From Myrica gale (lineage: Eukaryota; Streptophyta; Magnoliopsida; Fagales; Myricaceae): DNA of 64,000 nucleotides. The stretch lies in the NCBI GenBank assembly GCA_963930655.1, contig OZ005608.1:16430001-16494000 (forward strand), read 5' to 3'. Below the pieces are notes generated by a model, which saw nothing but the letters and a program-made list of their open reading frames with translations, did not search any database and was not told the DNA's origin. The position numbers and the translations under genes were made by a program. Position 1 is the stretch's first letter. Every line of letters starts with the position of its first letter. Positions 46,201-56,165 of this stretch are shown piece after piece.

Positions 46201-47910
46201 ACCCACAAACAAGACAAATGATTCATACTCAAAGCATTGTTGTTTGCTAATTCATACTTCAAATTAATCTGCGATACGTAAAATCTTTCCCGTTGAAATT
46301 GCGATACGTAAACAAGGGAAAAACGTGAAACCCACAAACGCGCGATGACCTCATGCAGGTACGTAATTGTCTGCAACAGCTCTGATTTTATCTAAAAAAA
46401 GATTCCATTAAATTATTAATCCAGCTTCCCGCAGGCTAGCTGGCAAAAAGCCTTTTGCAGCAAAAACTACCGCAACTGACTTATAAATGACACCGCGCTT
46501 GCATTTACTCCAAATTGGCAACAGAGGCACAGAGCAATTCCCTGAAGGAGTACTCAGCCCACGTGGCACTCACTGGTAATATTGCACCATAAGTGTGAAA
46601 CGACTTGTTCAGAAATAGATGCATGCATAAGGACGTTAGTAATTAGGAGGGGGACTAACCGAGGAGAAAAATAAAGACGTTATTGAATGCACCACCAGTA
46701 CTCATAATTCCATATTCCTAACTTTGGAAGCGCATATATATACAATTCAAAACCCCATCTTAAATTATATATATGACACAGACATGGCAATCAAGGTCCA
46801 GCTAGTTTCGACTCCGGGCGGCCTCCAAGATGATAAGAATGAATGGGTCTCTACCTGATACTGGGTTTGATAAATTGAAGGGAAAATTAACCTGATTTGA
46901 GGGTCTAGCTAGAGATTAATGGGCAAGAATTTCTTACCACCGTTTTCTTAAACCAAAGCTGCAGAAATTAAAAGAAGAACATTAATGGCTTACCTTCTCA
47001 GAGAGGGCATCTTGAACAACAAGAATGTCACTTGTAATTGCAGCTATCACCTCTCCGGTGGAAGCTGCAGTGTCAAAGACACTAATATCTTGATTCAACA
47101 TGGACCTCAAATATGCCATCCTCATCTTTGCCGCTTGCCTTTCCCCGGTATGCATCCAACAAGCCACCTCTTTTTTCATCATTCCCATGGTGATCAGAGA
47201 GTTTGAATTAAAAATTTTATAATCAAAGAAATTAATATGGTAGAAGATGTTTCACATGTGTGAAGTAATTAAGAAGAATAAATAACGCTTAGAAAAAAAA
47301 GAAGAATAAATAACTGGTTAAATAAATTAGGAATTTATTTTTTTTATACCTGTCCATGAGGAAAACAATATAGCTACGCTGAGATACACGAAATCCAGTG
47401 AGTACTGCACATACAACCGTTGAAATAAAATTAGTCTGTCTAGAAATATAATATATAAATATATACTTGGCACTACTCCATCGATCTCATCTCAACCAAT
47501 TAATTAGTATTTGGAAGGCCAAGGAAACCCAGAAACCCTTTCGTGGAAAAGAAGATAGAATATTATTGTCCCTATTGATGCATGCAGATCTGAGATCACT
47601 CAGGGAATGTTTAAAACCAGATAGCATGCATACATACCTTCGCAACTCTGTGGGAAGCTTCTTTGGGGAAGAGATAAACCATTCCAATAACATTTATCAA
47701 CTTCCCGAAGAAAATAAAGAATACAGGTACCGAAGCTCCATGAACACATGCACCGACTGATCCGATTGCCATCAGAATGTAATCATACGAGTCCGCAAAT
47801 GCGAATAGTTTTAACAGCGGGACTTTGCGCTGGTTTTTTCCCTTTCCTTTCTTCTTTTTCTTCATATCATCGGCATCGATTTTTCCTGAAAATGAACCTG
47901 GGTCTGCCAT
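37252..47910 (-). CDS. ABCB2: ABCB2-type P-glycoprotein (ABC transporter), interrupted in exon 5
   Basis: Full-size ABC exporter of plasma membrane or tonoplast type: two membrane domains and two ATPase domains in order TMD-NBD-TMD-NBD. Exons (minus): 47910-47638, 47404-47350, 47169-46994, 45550-45350, 45176-42356 (holding a 2,552 bp MULE at 42557-45108), 41929-41389, 41136-40757, 40081-39672, 39468-39227, 39113-38866, 38486-38074, 37796-37252. All junctions are GT-AG and phases agree; without the insert the exons total 3,744 bases, 1,247 residues (Arabidopsis ABCB2 is about 1,270). Walker [10 protein letters not shown] (406-414) and GQSGSGKSS (1039-1047), LSGGQ at 510-514 and 1143-1147, Walker [10 protein letters not shown] in both NBDs. 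Closest remembered relatives are Arabidopsis ABCB2/ABCB10, whose substrate is not firmly known. The MULE lies at about codon 257, so this allele should not give full protein unless the insert is spliced out. Confidence 0.93.
40348..40401. repeat. Long hairpin in intron 7 of the ABCB gene
   Basis: CCGACCGTT...CGGCTGGAAC is followed after five bases (GTACA) by GTTCCAGCCGTCCAACGGTC. Arms are about 22-27 bases with one five-base bulge. A further CCGACCGTTGGACGGC lies at 40457-40472. The GC-rich block (about 40310-40490) contrasts with the AT-rich intron and is probably the core of a small inserted element. Confidence 0.7.
43218..43385 (-). pseudogene. Unidentified coding-like segment inside the MULE
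   Basis: The minus-strand frame [43 protein letters not shown] then a stop, looks like the C-terminal end of a normal protein: it is rich in charged residues, has even composition and is followed by T/A-rich UTR-like sequence. The family was not recognised. It may be a second captured host fragment, in the opposite orientation to the FTSHI5 piece. Confidence 0.35.
44148..44517 (+). pseudogene. FTSHI5: Captured FTSHI5-type (inactive FtsH) gene fragment
   Basis: Two exons with an intron: 44148-44257 reads [36 protein letters not shown] (AAA domain lid region), and 44406-44517 reads [37 protein letters not shown] (the FtsH-like protease-domain region). Both are characteristic of plant FTSHI5/EMB2458, an inactive FtsH of the chloroplast inner-envelope protein import motor, as far as remembered. 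The exons normally lying between (NEAGILTARKDL...) are absent, so the fragment has an internal gap. The acceptors (GATACAG|GTGC, TTGCAG|ACGG) and the donor (GCTC|GTAAGT) are preserved. It sits inside the Pack-MULE on the strand opposite ABCB. Confidence 0.8.
45551..46993 (-). other. Intron 3 of the ABCB gene with a MITE-like insert
   Basis: AT-rich 1.4 kb intron. 45957-46140 resembles a decayed MITE (ends CCTGTTTGGATAGC and a TGAGGTCCATCGAT-type edge); boundaries are uncertain. A TTTTTTTTTAAAAAAGG stretch at 45600-45620 looks like a retroposon tail. Confidence 0.4.
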
Positions 47911-48827
47911 TTTTGCCTCAAGATGGCAAAAAAAATGTTTATGGAAGAAAAGAGTGCGTCAAGAATGACATGAATATAGGAAGAGTACTGTAAGCTAGAA
48001 GATGAGACGGAATAGAGATAGTTGAAGTCCAGCTACGGGACAATAATAAGAGGATGTTCGGTGGGGTAGTTTTTTAAGAATTTATTGTGTTTTGAAAATA
48101 TTTAGGTGATCTTAATTTTATTGGTACACGTGCTGTAGTTATTTTTAAGTGATGTTAAAAAATATATTCGATTTGTGTATTCTCTGAATTTAAAAATTAC
48201 GAGAATACAAAGTTGTCAAACAGTCCCTAAGAGAAGGATAGGGAGGTGGGGAGTTGGATATAACCTTAAATTACACGAAGAAAGAATAACGAGAAAAAAT
48301 TGGAAGGAAACAGTTAGATAGATGTGTCATTGAGACAACAAAAAAACAAAAATAGAAGAAAGAGGAGAATCCTAGCTAGCTGGGTTATAGGTCCATGTTA
48401 ACTGGCTAGCTAGTTGACTACTTTAGGAGATAATCTTGTGAGTGGTAGGCATATGTAGCTAGTTGTAGCCTATATGGTGTGATTTTCTCTGGTTGGCGGC
48501 AGAGTAGACTGTTCTCGTGAGATTTGTCATTTGAGTATGGAGATAGCTTCTTTTAGATTTTCAATTAACTCTCATCTCTCATCTCGCGAAAGCTAGCTAG
48601 CGTCGGACCTAACGGGCTTTTATGACTGCCTCTTTTTTCTTTTGGGTTATCACGGCATCATTTTAATGCACCGAGCTAGTTAGGTTGGCACTTGGATCAA
48701 GCTCATGATCGATGTTCTAGTGAGCTGTGGTGCGAAATTTTTTGCCTTAGCAAAAACTTACCCATGCAGGACAAATAACAAGAGACAGACAGACAGACAA
48801 GGAGTATCGCCCATATTCAACTGAGTG
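47911..48827 (-). promoter_or_regulatory. Upstream region of the ABCB gene with a MITE-like insert
   Basis: 5' flank of the ABCB start codon (minus strand). 48052-48235 resembles a Mutator-type MITE (left GGATGTTCGGTGGGG; inverse of right AGGGACTGTTTGACAAC), without a clear duplication. TAGCTAG-rich words occur between 48370 and 48610. No TATA box was fixed. Confidence 0.35.
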
Positions 48828-49119
48828 CAGGGTCGGCTAAAACAAAAATTGAGGCCTAAGGTCATAATAAAAATTAGGCCTTTTTATATAATTTTTTTAA
48901 AAAAATATTTAAAAATAATTTTTATAAAATTTTGAGATATAAAATTACTAATCAAGTGGGCTTAAGGATCTTTTTATGTTTAATTTATTTATTCATCATG
49001 TATTTAAGGGTTTTTTATTTTTATTTTTCTTTTTCTTTTTCTTTTAAGTTGTAGGGCCTCTTGCTTTAAGTGGGGCCTTAAACAACTGCCTAAGTTGCTT
49101 AAGAATTGAGCGGGTCCTG
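48828..49119. mobile_element. hAT-type MITE, 292 bp
   Basis: It begins CAGGGTCGGCTAAAAC and ends AATTGAGCGGGTCCTG (inverse CAGGACCCGCTCAATT). A perfect 8 bp duplication ACTGAGTG flanks it (48820-48827, 49120-49127). Internal words GAGGCC/GGCCT are typical of a widespread dicot hAT MITE. It is a different family from the 419 bp ones. Confidence 0.88.
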
Positions 49120-49127
49120 ACTGAGTG

Positions 49128-49679
49128 GAGCCCAAAAATAAATGATTGTTTTTTGGCCCTTCATAGTTGAGAATACGTGAGATATATACTAGATAATTTT
49201 CAGAGCTTATCTAAAAGTTTGCAGATATAGATCATAGAATGGATCCTTTAAATTACTTCTTCGACAGCTGGAAACTACAGTTAATCGACAATGAAAAACT
49301 CCCAAGTAAACGTCGTACGCGCGATAGCGTGTAAAAACGGAGAAAATGTAAGTACAGTAGTTAAAAGCATATCTGTCACATGCAATGCATGGTTGGTCTT
49401 GTGGAAATGGCCGTCCTGCATATCCTGATTGGAGGCCGGCAGCAACTCCCTCCTCGTTACCAGCAAGGGTTGGGCACCACCGCACAAGATCAACAGTACT
49501 GTTGATACGTGCACCCTTATTTGACCATCTCGGATTCCAAGAAACATACAATACTTATACCTATACCGACAAGTATAAAAAAGAGTCAAGAGTCCTCAAT
49601 CGGGCGTAGAAACGACGCAAGAGTACCAGCAATGAGGCTTAATGGAGAGTTGACTCAATCTCACGAGGTTCGGCAAGAA
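49128..49679. other. Unassigned intergenic DNA
   Basis: No recognisable protein in the overlapping short frames. GC content is slightly raised at 49390-49530. Nothing could be assigned. Confidence 0.35.
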
Positions 49680-49861
49680 ATTTCATCTTTGGTGACAGAA
49701 AAAAACTTTGCCACTAAAAATTATAATTTTATTAATAAAGATTTTGAGTGACAAAATTAACTTATTATGTCACGATAAGCTGGTCAACAACGATTTTCAG
49801 TGACATATAACGAGTTTCCTCACGTAAAAACATCTGTAACTGTTTTCCGTTTGCGTGATAT
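49680..49861. mobile_element. CACTA-end remnant adjoining the main CACTA terminus
   Basis: Repeats of the TTTTAGTGACAAAA / GTCACTAAA type (for example GCCACTAAAAATTATA, TTTTGAGTGACAAAA, TTTTCAGTGACATA) occur just outside the CACTACAAC terminus at 49862. They indicate an older related element at the same place. Confidence 0.5.
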
Positions 49862-49879
49862 CACTACAACAAAATGATT

Positions 49880-50440
49880 TTTAGTGACAAAATTTTTTGT
49901 CACTAAAAGTCAAAATTTCGTCACTAAAAGTATTAGTGATGAAATTTTTTCGTCACCAGCTTTGTCAGTGTAAGAGCGTCACAAAATGTATTTCGTGACG
50001 AAACCCGAATTTCGTCAAGAAACGTTTTTAGTGACGGATTTTTTTCGTCACTAAATATAGCGATCGATCGTACTTGGCTTAGTGATGGATCTATTAAACT
50101 AGCGATTGATCGGTATAAATGGTCGATCGGTCAATTATTGGCGATTGATCAGCCATTTTTACCGATGGAATTGAAATAGACGATCGATCGCTATAGTAAT
50201 GACGATCAATTGTAATTTATTAGTGATCGATCGTCTTAACAAAAGCCGATCAGTCGGTGATTAAAGCGATTGATCACTGACAACGTCACTGATCGATCGG
50301 TATAATTGTGACGATCGATCGATGACTTTACTGATCGATCAACATTACATATTTTTAATATTGATGATCGATCGATGACTTTACTGATCGATCGGCATTA
50401 CATATTTTTAATATTGACGATATATTAATAGCTGGGTGTT
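49880..50440. repeat. Subterminal repeats and first GATCGATC block
   Basis: 49880-50045: inverted TTTCGTCACTAAA words. 50060-50400: at least eight perfect GATCGATC octamers, nearly always as CGATCGATCG or TGATCGATCG, plus variants (GATTGATC, GATCAATC), spaced about 20-45 bases. A 40-base phrase (GATCGATGACTTTACTGATC) is repeated at about 50313 and 50367. Confidence 0.85.
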
Positions 50441-50615
50441 TAACTACCGATCGAATAGTTGAAACATAATTTGGATTTTTGAAAAACAATAATAATAAAA
50501 AATTTATATAACAGATAGTAGTACAATAAAAATACAATACTCATATTAATGCACATTAATGGTAAGAAATAGTAATCCGCAATTAAATTGAAAATAACAT
50601 CGTAATAATACATAA

Positions 50616-51881
50616 TCACAAATCTATTACAACATAGATGCATCTACCTTTCGAACCTCCAAACTGGCTGAATAGTCGCTTTGACATGTCGTTCATTTTC
50701 TTCTCCATTACAGATGACATTTTCTTCTCTAGCTCCTTCGATATTACTGTCCGTAAGCGCTCTTGCTCCTTTCGCATGCGCTCTTGTTCCTTTTGCATGT
50801 GCTCCTCGTGCTCCACTCGCATGCGCTCTTGCTCCATTTTTATGCGCTCCTCCTGCTCCAACCGGATGCGCTCTTGCTCCACCTGCTGCTCCTCACGGTG
50901 GTCCCTCAGCGTGGCCTCCATCTCAGCTTGTTTCTTCACAAATTCTTGCAAGTCTTTTTCTCTAGCAGCTCTCATCGCTTCTACCTCATCCCTTGCCTTT
51001 GCTAGCTGGTGCTGTAGATCAGAAGATTGTGTAGTCAAAGTTGATGGAGGTGGAGGCTTAACCGCGCGTCCTAATCCCTGAACATATCCCGACTTCTTGC
51101 CCAATAACTCGGAATATACTTCAATTTCGGTGTAAGTCTTTCCTTCTAAATTACACTGGTGCTGGAAGGCATCCATCCGTTCCTGAAAAAATGTTAATAA
51201 TTAACAGAAACATTAAAGTAGATAAATATAAATAAATTACATAACGTAGATTAAAATGAAAGGAACTTATATAAATTTCTATCGCTCCTTCTGAGGTCCA
51301 AATCTCATCTTTGTTTGTATAATTCTTTTTATACAGCTCTGCAGGATTGATATCGCCGCTTTCTTGAGTTTTCTACATGGCAATAGCATAAAGTAATTTA
51401 TGAAAAATAACAATAAAATCTAAAATTTAGTTCTTAACTAACCATGCAAGCTCGTGTGCGCTGGAAGGAACGCGAACCAGCAGTGTGGTTCACAGTCAAC
51501 TTTGATCTATTCTTCTTATTTTGCTCGCTTCGTTTCTGCGATATTTTAAGAAATTAAATATCAAATCAATTTAGGCAACGAGTTTCTTTAATCACGTACC
51601 AAAAATGCTTCGCTGGTGAACAGATTGCATAACTCCTTCCATTATTCTTCCGTGGTATCAGGATGCGGCTTCAGCAACGCAGCCTCTTTACTCGAGAACT
51701 TCTTGAAATAAGCATGCATTCGGTTGCGGTGCGTTCGACGTGCCGTCATCATAGTCTCGACCACCGTCCTCATGTCCTCTTGACGGTTGTAGTCAAGGTC
51801 GAATTGGTCCTACATAAATACGACCCCCTCCGCATACTTTTCACCAAACCTATTTTTCTCATAAATCCAATTCTTATCCAT
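50616..51881 (-). pseudogene. Ptta/En/Spm-type transposase gene (Transposase_24)
   Basis: Minus-strand exons: 51881 to about 51600 (MDKNWIYEKNRFGEKYAEGV; QFDLDYNRQEDMRTVVETMM; SSKEAALLKPHPD; CNLFTSEAFL), about 51537-51445 (KNRSKLTVNHTAGSRSFQRT), about 51370-51272 (ESGDINPAELYKKNYTNKDE) and 51181-50616 (CNLEGKTYTEIEVYSELLGK; GYVQGLGRAVKPPPP). This order and the HTAGSRSF and Y.E......G...GYV.GLG.. blocks define the plant Transposase_24 (Ptta/En/Spm) family, the TNPA-like proteins of CACTA elements. The C-terminus is a long Glu/Arg-rich coiled coil built on MEQERMR and KEQERLR repeats. In-frame stops occur after GVVFM and after DTTEE, so it is probably defective unless those lie in introns. Confidence 0.82.
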
Positions 51882-52129
51882 CGCCACCAATCTAAAAAAT
51901 ACACCAATTAAGTAATTCGTAAACCCCCACATAAGAATTAAGCATATCCCTCAAATAAACTCAAACATAACAAGTCAAAAACACTCCAATATTCACCCTC
52001 CATGCTTCTCAAACTCCATGATTTATTTTCAGAACTCAAGCACTTCAATAATCAAACATTCAATATATAGCTCAAATACTACACATGTATCAATTATAAA
52101 AACAAACACTCAAAAAATCAGCGATGCAG
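51882..52129. other. Promoter-side spacer of the Transposase_24 gene
   Basis: AT-rich sequence upstream (minus strand) of the transposase start and before the next GATCGATC block. No repeats or frames of note. Confidence 0.4.
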
Positions 52130-52335
52130 CGATCTGACCAAAACACGAGATTGATCGTTACTATAGACGATCGATTGGTGTTCGATACCGATTGATCGTC
52201 TAAAAATAGACGATCGATCGCCAAGCCTCCAACTAACGAACGATCCATCGTCATCACATAGACGATCAATCGACAATACCACCGTCTAACAGACGATCAA
52301 TCGTCAGAAACAGGCGATCGATCGTGACAAACACA
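52130..52335. repeat. Second GATCGATC block
   Basis: About ten GATCGATC-type words with single substitutions (GACGATCGATTGG, GACGATCGATCGCC, AACGATCCATCG, GACGATCAATCG, GCGATCGATCGTG) within 200 bases, at roughly 20-base spacing. Confidence 0.85.
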
Positions 52336-52835
52336 GATCGAAAACACAACTTTTCAGGCCTCCCCACACTCAAATCCAAGCCCAAAACACTCACAAATCA
52401 TCCTCATGCAATTCTAATTCTAATATACGTATTAATAATACTCTAATAAGCTCTAATATCACAAATTCATTCCACAATACCCACAAATGGACAAATATTA
52501 AAAACATCAAATAACCAACAAAATCATTCATAAATCGTAGTGTATGTTGATTCCATTACCTCTTGCACGAAATGTAGACCAAAACGAACCAATTTCACAC
52601 CAAAATCTCACAAAAGTCGCCCAAATTTTCCAATATTCACCCGGTTAAAAAACCAATGAATTTGAACTTGGGCTTAACCTTAAGCACTTCTAAAAACTCT
52701 CACAACTAAAAGGACAGTGTTTTGGGCAAATTTTTCGGGCAAAGTGGGGAGCTTCCGCGACTCTCCTCTTCTCCTTGTCGTGGGTGTATTTTTGCCTTTC
52801 ACCCACGGCCTTTGCACATTCTCGCATTTCAAGCT
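52336..52835. other. Spacer between arrays
   Basis: AT-rich DNA followed by a short GC-richer part (52720-52830), with overlapping short frames but no recognisable protein. Confidence 0.4.
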
Positions 52836-53230
52836 CGATATACGTCAATCGATCGGTGTAGAGGACGATCGAACACCTCGTCAGTCCCAAAAATCCCGCT
52901 CAAATTTCACCGATTGATCGTGTAAAATTGAGCGATCGATCGTTGCGTCTGTATAAAACGACGACGCATGCATTTCAAACTAACGATCCATCAGTAGGAA
53001 ATTATTAAACGACACCGTTATACACCGATCGATCGTCTCGTCAGCATGAAAATCCCGCTCAAATTTCACCGATGGATCGTGTACAATGAGCGATCAATCG
53101 TACAGTCTGTATAAAACGACGACGCATGCATTACAAACTAACGATCCATCAGTAGAAATATTAAACGACATTGTTATGTCCTGATCGATCGCATTACTCT
53201 GCGATCGATCGTGGACCTAATTAAAAAAAA
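52836..53230. repeat. Third GATCGATC block with an internal ~160 bp repeat
   Basis: GATCGATC words alternate with a larger repeated phrase. The segment around TATAAAACGACGACGCATGC, followed by AACGATCCATCAGTAG and ATTAAACGAC, occurs at 52950 and again at about 53109. CCCGCTCAAATTTCACCGAT also occurs twice, near 52891 and 53052. Confidence 0.85.
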
Positions 53231-53555
53231 CCAGATTTTACCCTAACAAATGACTTAATTATTAAATTTAAATTACTAATAATGTCATCTTAATACATAA
53301 TTCGTTCTTATGACTTGTAATCATGTGTTAAATAAGCGTTATGTCACTAGTTTCTAACATCTTAATACTTAACTCATATTATACAAGTGAACTCCCCGTC
53401 TATAATGCAACATGTACAACTTATACATGTTTTTCTAAATATGAATTATATGTACGTGATATATTGTTATGTAATCTAAATACATTATAACACACTTTGT
53501 TAATATATATTTTTATATTTATAATCATTTAAACTCACATTATTCAATAAAATGA
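53231..53555. other. AT-rich spacer
   Basis: Contains AAATGACTTAATTATTAAA and ACTAATAATGTCATCTTAAT, which recur after the next block at 53884-53930, so the spacer belongs to the larger repeated unit. No gene. Confidence 0.5.
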
Positions 53556-53870
53556 AGATAAAATGTAACGATCGATCGAAAGAATGAGCGATCGATCGTG
53601 TATAAGACCAAAACGACGACGGATAATACCGACGGATCGCTACAGACAAGCGATCAATCGGCACAGATGAATAAAACAATGACGCATGCATGACATACAA
53701 ACGATCCATCGGTAGGTGAACCATTATGCGACGTGCTGTGTCGATGAATCGTCTCAAACTAACGATCGATTGTCACGTATGTATAAAACGACGACGCATG
53801 CATTTCATTCTAACGATCCATCGGTATCTTTTAGATACGATCGATCGGTGTCCTAATTATAAAAAAACAG
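53556..53870. repeat. Fourth GATCGATC block
   Basis: The same word set (AACGATCGATCGAAAG, GAGCGATCGATCGTG, GACGGATCGC, GATCCATCGGTAG) and two more copies of the AACGACGACGCATGCAT or GACGCATGCATGACA phrase (about 53680 and 53788). Confidence 0.85.
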
Positions 53871-54250
53871 AATTTTGCCTAACAAATGACTTAATTATTA
53901 AAATTAAATTACTACTAATGTCATCTTAATACAAAAATAATAATATTTGTCACAAATTATATATTTTTATATTTCTAATCATTTAAACTCACATTATATA
54001 ATTAATTAATAGTAATATTGGTCACATTATTAAATTATTATATTAATAGTAATATTGGTCACGGTATCCTTTCGTTACTTTCGCCGACCAAAGGGTATAT
54101 TGGTCATTTTACGTATATAATTGTATATGTCATGATATACAAATAAAAAACAATTAAAATTTAATCAAAGTTACTACATTTTCACAGAAAAACACAAATG
54201 TCTCAAATATATAACTAAAATTAGAAATCTAAATGTATGTCCGAAATAGA
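53871..54250. other. AT-rich spacer downstream of the second gene module
   Basis: AT-rich DNA with a local duplication (TTAATAGTAATATTGGTCAC at about 54006 and 54045). No gene. Confidence 0.5.
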
Positions 54251-54600
54251 TTAAAAAACTAAATAAAAATTCGCCAACGTGCAATAGCATCGCAGAAAGT
54301 GTCCAAGTCATCAGGAATATCTCTGGGAATAATAGGTGGCTCTGCCTCCGTCTTGAAATCATCCAGAATCTTTTTAATTTCTTCTAACTGCTCGCTGACG
54401 TTTGACATATGAGCCACGACCGACTTGTTACGTAGCATTGTCACAGTGCACTCCCCATTGAAGGCGGCCCGGAGATCTTTCACCTCCTCCTCTAACGACT
54501 GCACCTGCCTCTCAAGAGGTTGTAGAGCGGCCTGCACAGTCGCGCTGACACGGCTGTCAAGGTCCGAAAATAGTTGGGCCACCTAGAGAGGGGGCACTGC
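54251..54600 (-). pseudogene. Coiled-coil part of the second transposon module
   Basis: A 107-codon minus-strand frame: FSDLDSRVSATVQAALQPLE, RQVQSLEEEVKDLRA, then LEEIKKILDDFKTEAEPP, with clear heptads typical of a coiled coil. It lies directly against the solo LTR and reads away from it, matching the position expected for the C-terminal side of the module at 59.4-60.1 kb. The family is unknown. Confidence 0.45.
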
Positions 54601-54819
54601 AGGTGCTGTGAGACCCCGAAAAATCAGTACGTACTCTGTTGTAAGCTTAAGGATTTGGTGATCTGTTTTGAATTAATGGAGGCCATGGTATAATCTAAGT
54701 TTAATGAGCATTATGGAATTTCAATGGATGAGGTTTAAATTTTAAGGTAGCCAACTTTAAGTTGCTGAATTTTTATTTCTTTTCAATATTCTTAATTATT
54801 TTTGAAGGATTATATTATG

Positions 54820-55660
54820 GTTGATGTAATGGGCTGCTAAGACTTAGGTTGTTGGGCTTATGACCCAAGATATTGGGCTGCTAGTGGGCTACCTATTCAT
54901 GGCCGAATATAAGGGGTAAGTGGGCTTTGAAATTATGGTATTGGGCTGCCATGAGGCTTATAATATTAGGCTGATATTGAGACTTTAAATTCATGCTAAT
55001 GGGCTGCCAAAATGTTCATGGAAATGGGCTTTAAACTATGCTATTGGACTGCCATAATATTCACGATAATGGGCTGCCATTGAATGGTTATTGGGCTTTA
55101 AGGATATAGGTTAATGGGCCTTAGCCTTTAAGCTTATGGAATGAGCTTAACCTTGTGATGTTGGGCCTTGGACTAATGTTATTGGGTCTTAGACAAATAT
55201 TATTGGGCTGCCAAAGTCTTATGTGATTAAGATGTTAATGGGCCTAGCTTTAAAGATTGGTGTTATTGGGCCTTAGTTTTAAAACTTATGTTATTGGGAT
55301 TTGGACTTATGTTATTGGGCTGCCATAATACTTATGTTATTGAGCTAATATTGGGCCTTATAACTTATAAGAATTTGAGTTGTTGTTGGGCTGAAATTAG
55401 GCCTTAGAAATCATGGTAATTGGGCTGTTAGTGGGCTGCCTTATGGCTTATAATAATGGGCTGTTATTGGGCTGCTAGGACTTATATTATTGGGCTCAAG
55501 ACCTATGGTATTGGGCTGCCATATGTTGTTATTGGGCCTTAAAAGATTTATGTTATTGGGCCTTAGCCTTTAGGCTTGTTAAATGGACTTAAGACTTGTG
55601 ATATTGGGCCTTAGACAAATGTTATTGGGCTGCCTTATTGGGCATTGGACTTATCATTTT
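54820..55660. repeat. TTATTGGGCTGCC degenerate repeat cluster in the giant LTR
   Basis: About 30 copies of (T/A)ATTGGGCTGCCA or TTATTGGGCCTTAG at irregular spacing of 20-45 bases, all in one orientation, across 840 bases. Confidence 0.8.
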
Positions 55661-55959
55661 GTATTAGTTATACTAACCTTCATTAGAGTAATGTACTAAT
55701 CTTCATTAGGCCAATTAAGTAACTAAAGTAACTAAGTTAGTTGGGTTGTAACCAAATATTATATAAAGTGACTAAGTTAGTTGGGTTGTAACCAAATATT
55801 ATAAGTGAACTAACCAAGAAACAAATAAAAGAAATAAAGCAAGGAGACATGATTTGATGGATGCAAAAGTGGCTTTTTATGCTACCAAGAGAGAATCTCC
55901 CCTTTGGCCAAAAATTTAGCCAAGTTCACTCCACCATTTGTTTACCTCTCACCTAGGTC

Positions 55960-56165
55960 ACATCTCTCCTTTTGTTTTCTCTCATTTGATCGTATAACAC
56001 AAGTGAAAAGGGTTGAGAGAAACCAAGAAAGGAGAGAAGGGAGAGAAACCTAAAGTTAGAGAACCAAGGGGAGAAAGGGGGGTGAACCAAGAGAGAAACC
56101 ATGTGAAAGGAAGGAGGAGAAGGAAGAAAAAGAAGGAAGAAGAAGGAGAAGAGGAGAACAACAAG
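55960..56165. repeat. Purine-rich tract in the giant LTR
   Basis: GAGAGAAACCAAGAAAGGAG-type sequence ending in GAAGAAGGAGAAGAGGAG. The minus-strand frame here (LLLLPFTWFLSW...) is a composition artefact. It lies just before a good donor-like AACAAG|GTAAGC at 56160. Confidence 0.6.

Noticed and set aside
37252-47910. The separate minus-strand frames here as several small genes or ABC half-transporters
   Set aside because: All fit one family order with matching splice phases and GT-AG borders, so they are exons of one ABCB gene.
50638-51081. Plus-strand frames of 147, 94 and 80 codons over the transposase coiled coil
   Set aside because: They are complements of the repetitive Glu/Arg codons on the minus strand, with Cys/Ser/Leu-rich composition.
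53556-53870. GATCGATC blocks as a CRISPR array or bacterial Dam-site cluster
   Set aside because: The words are degenerate, irregularly spaced, lack constant repeats with unique spacers, and lie in plant transposon DNA.
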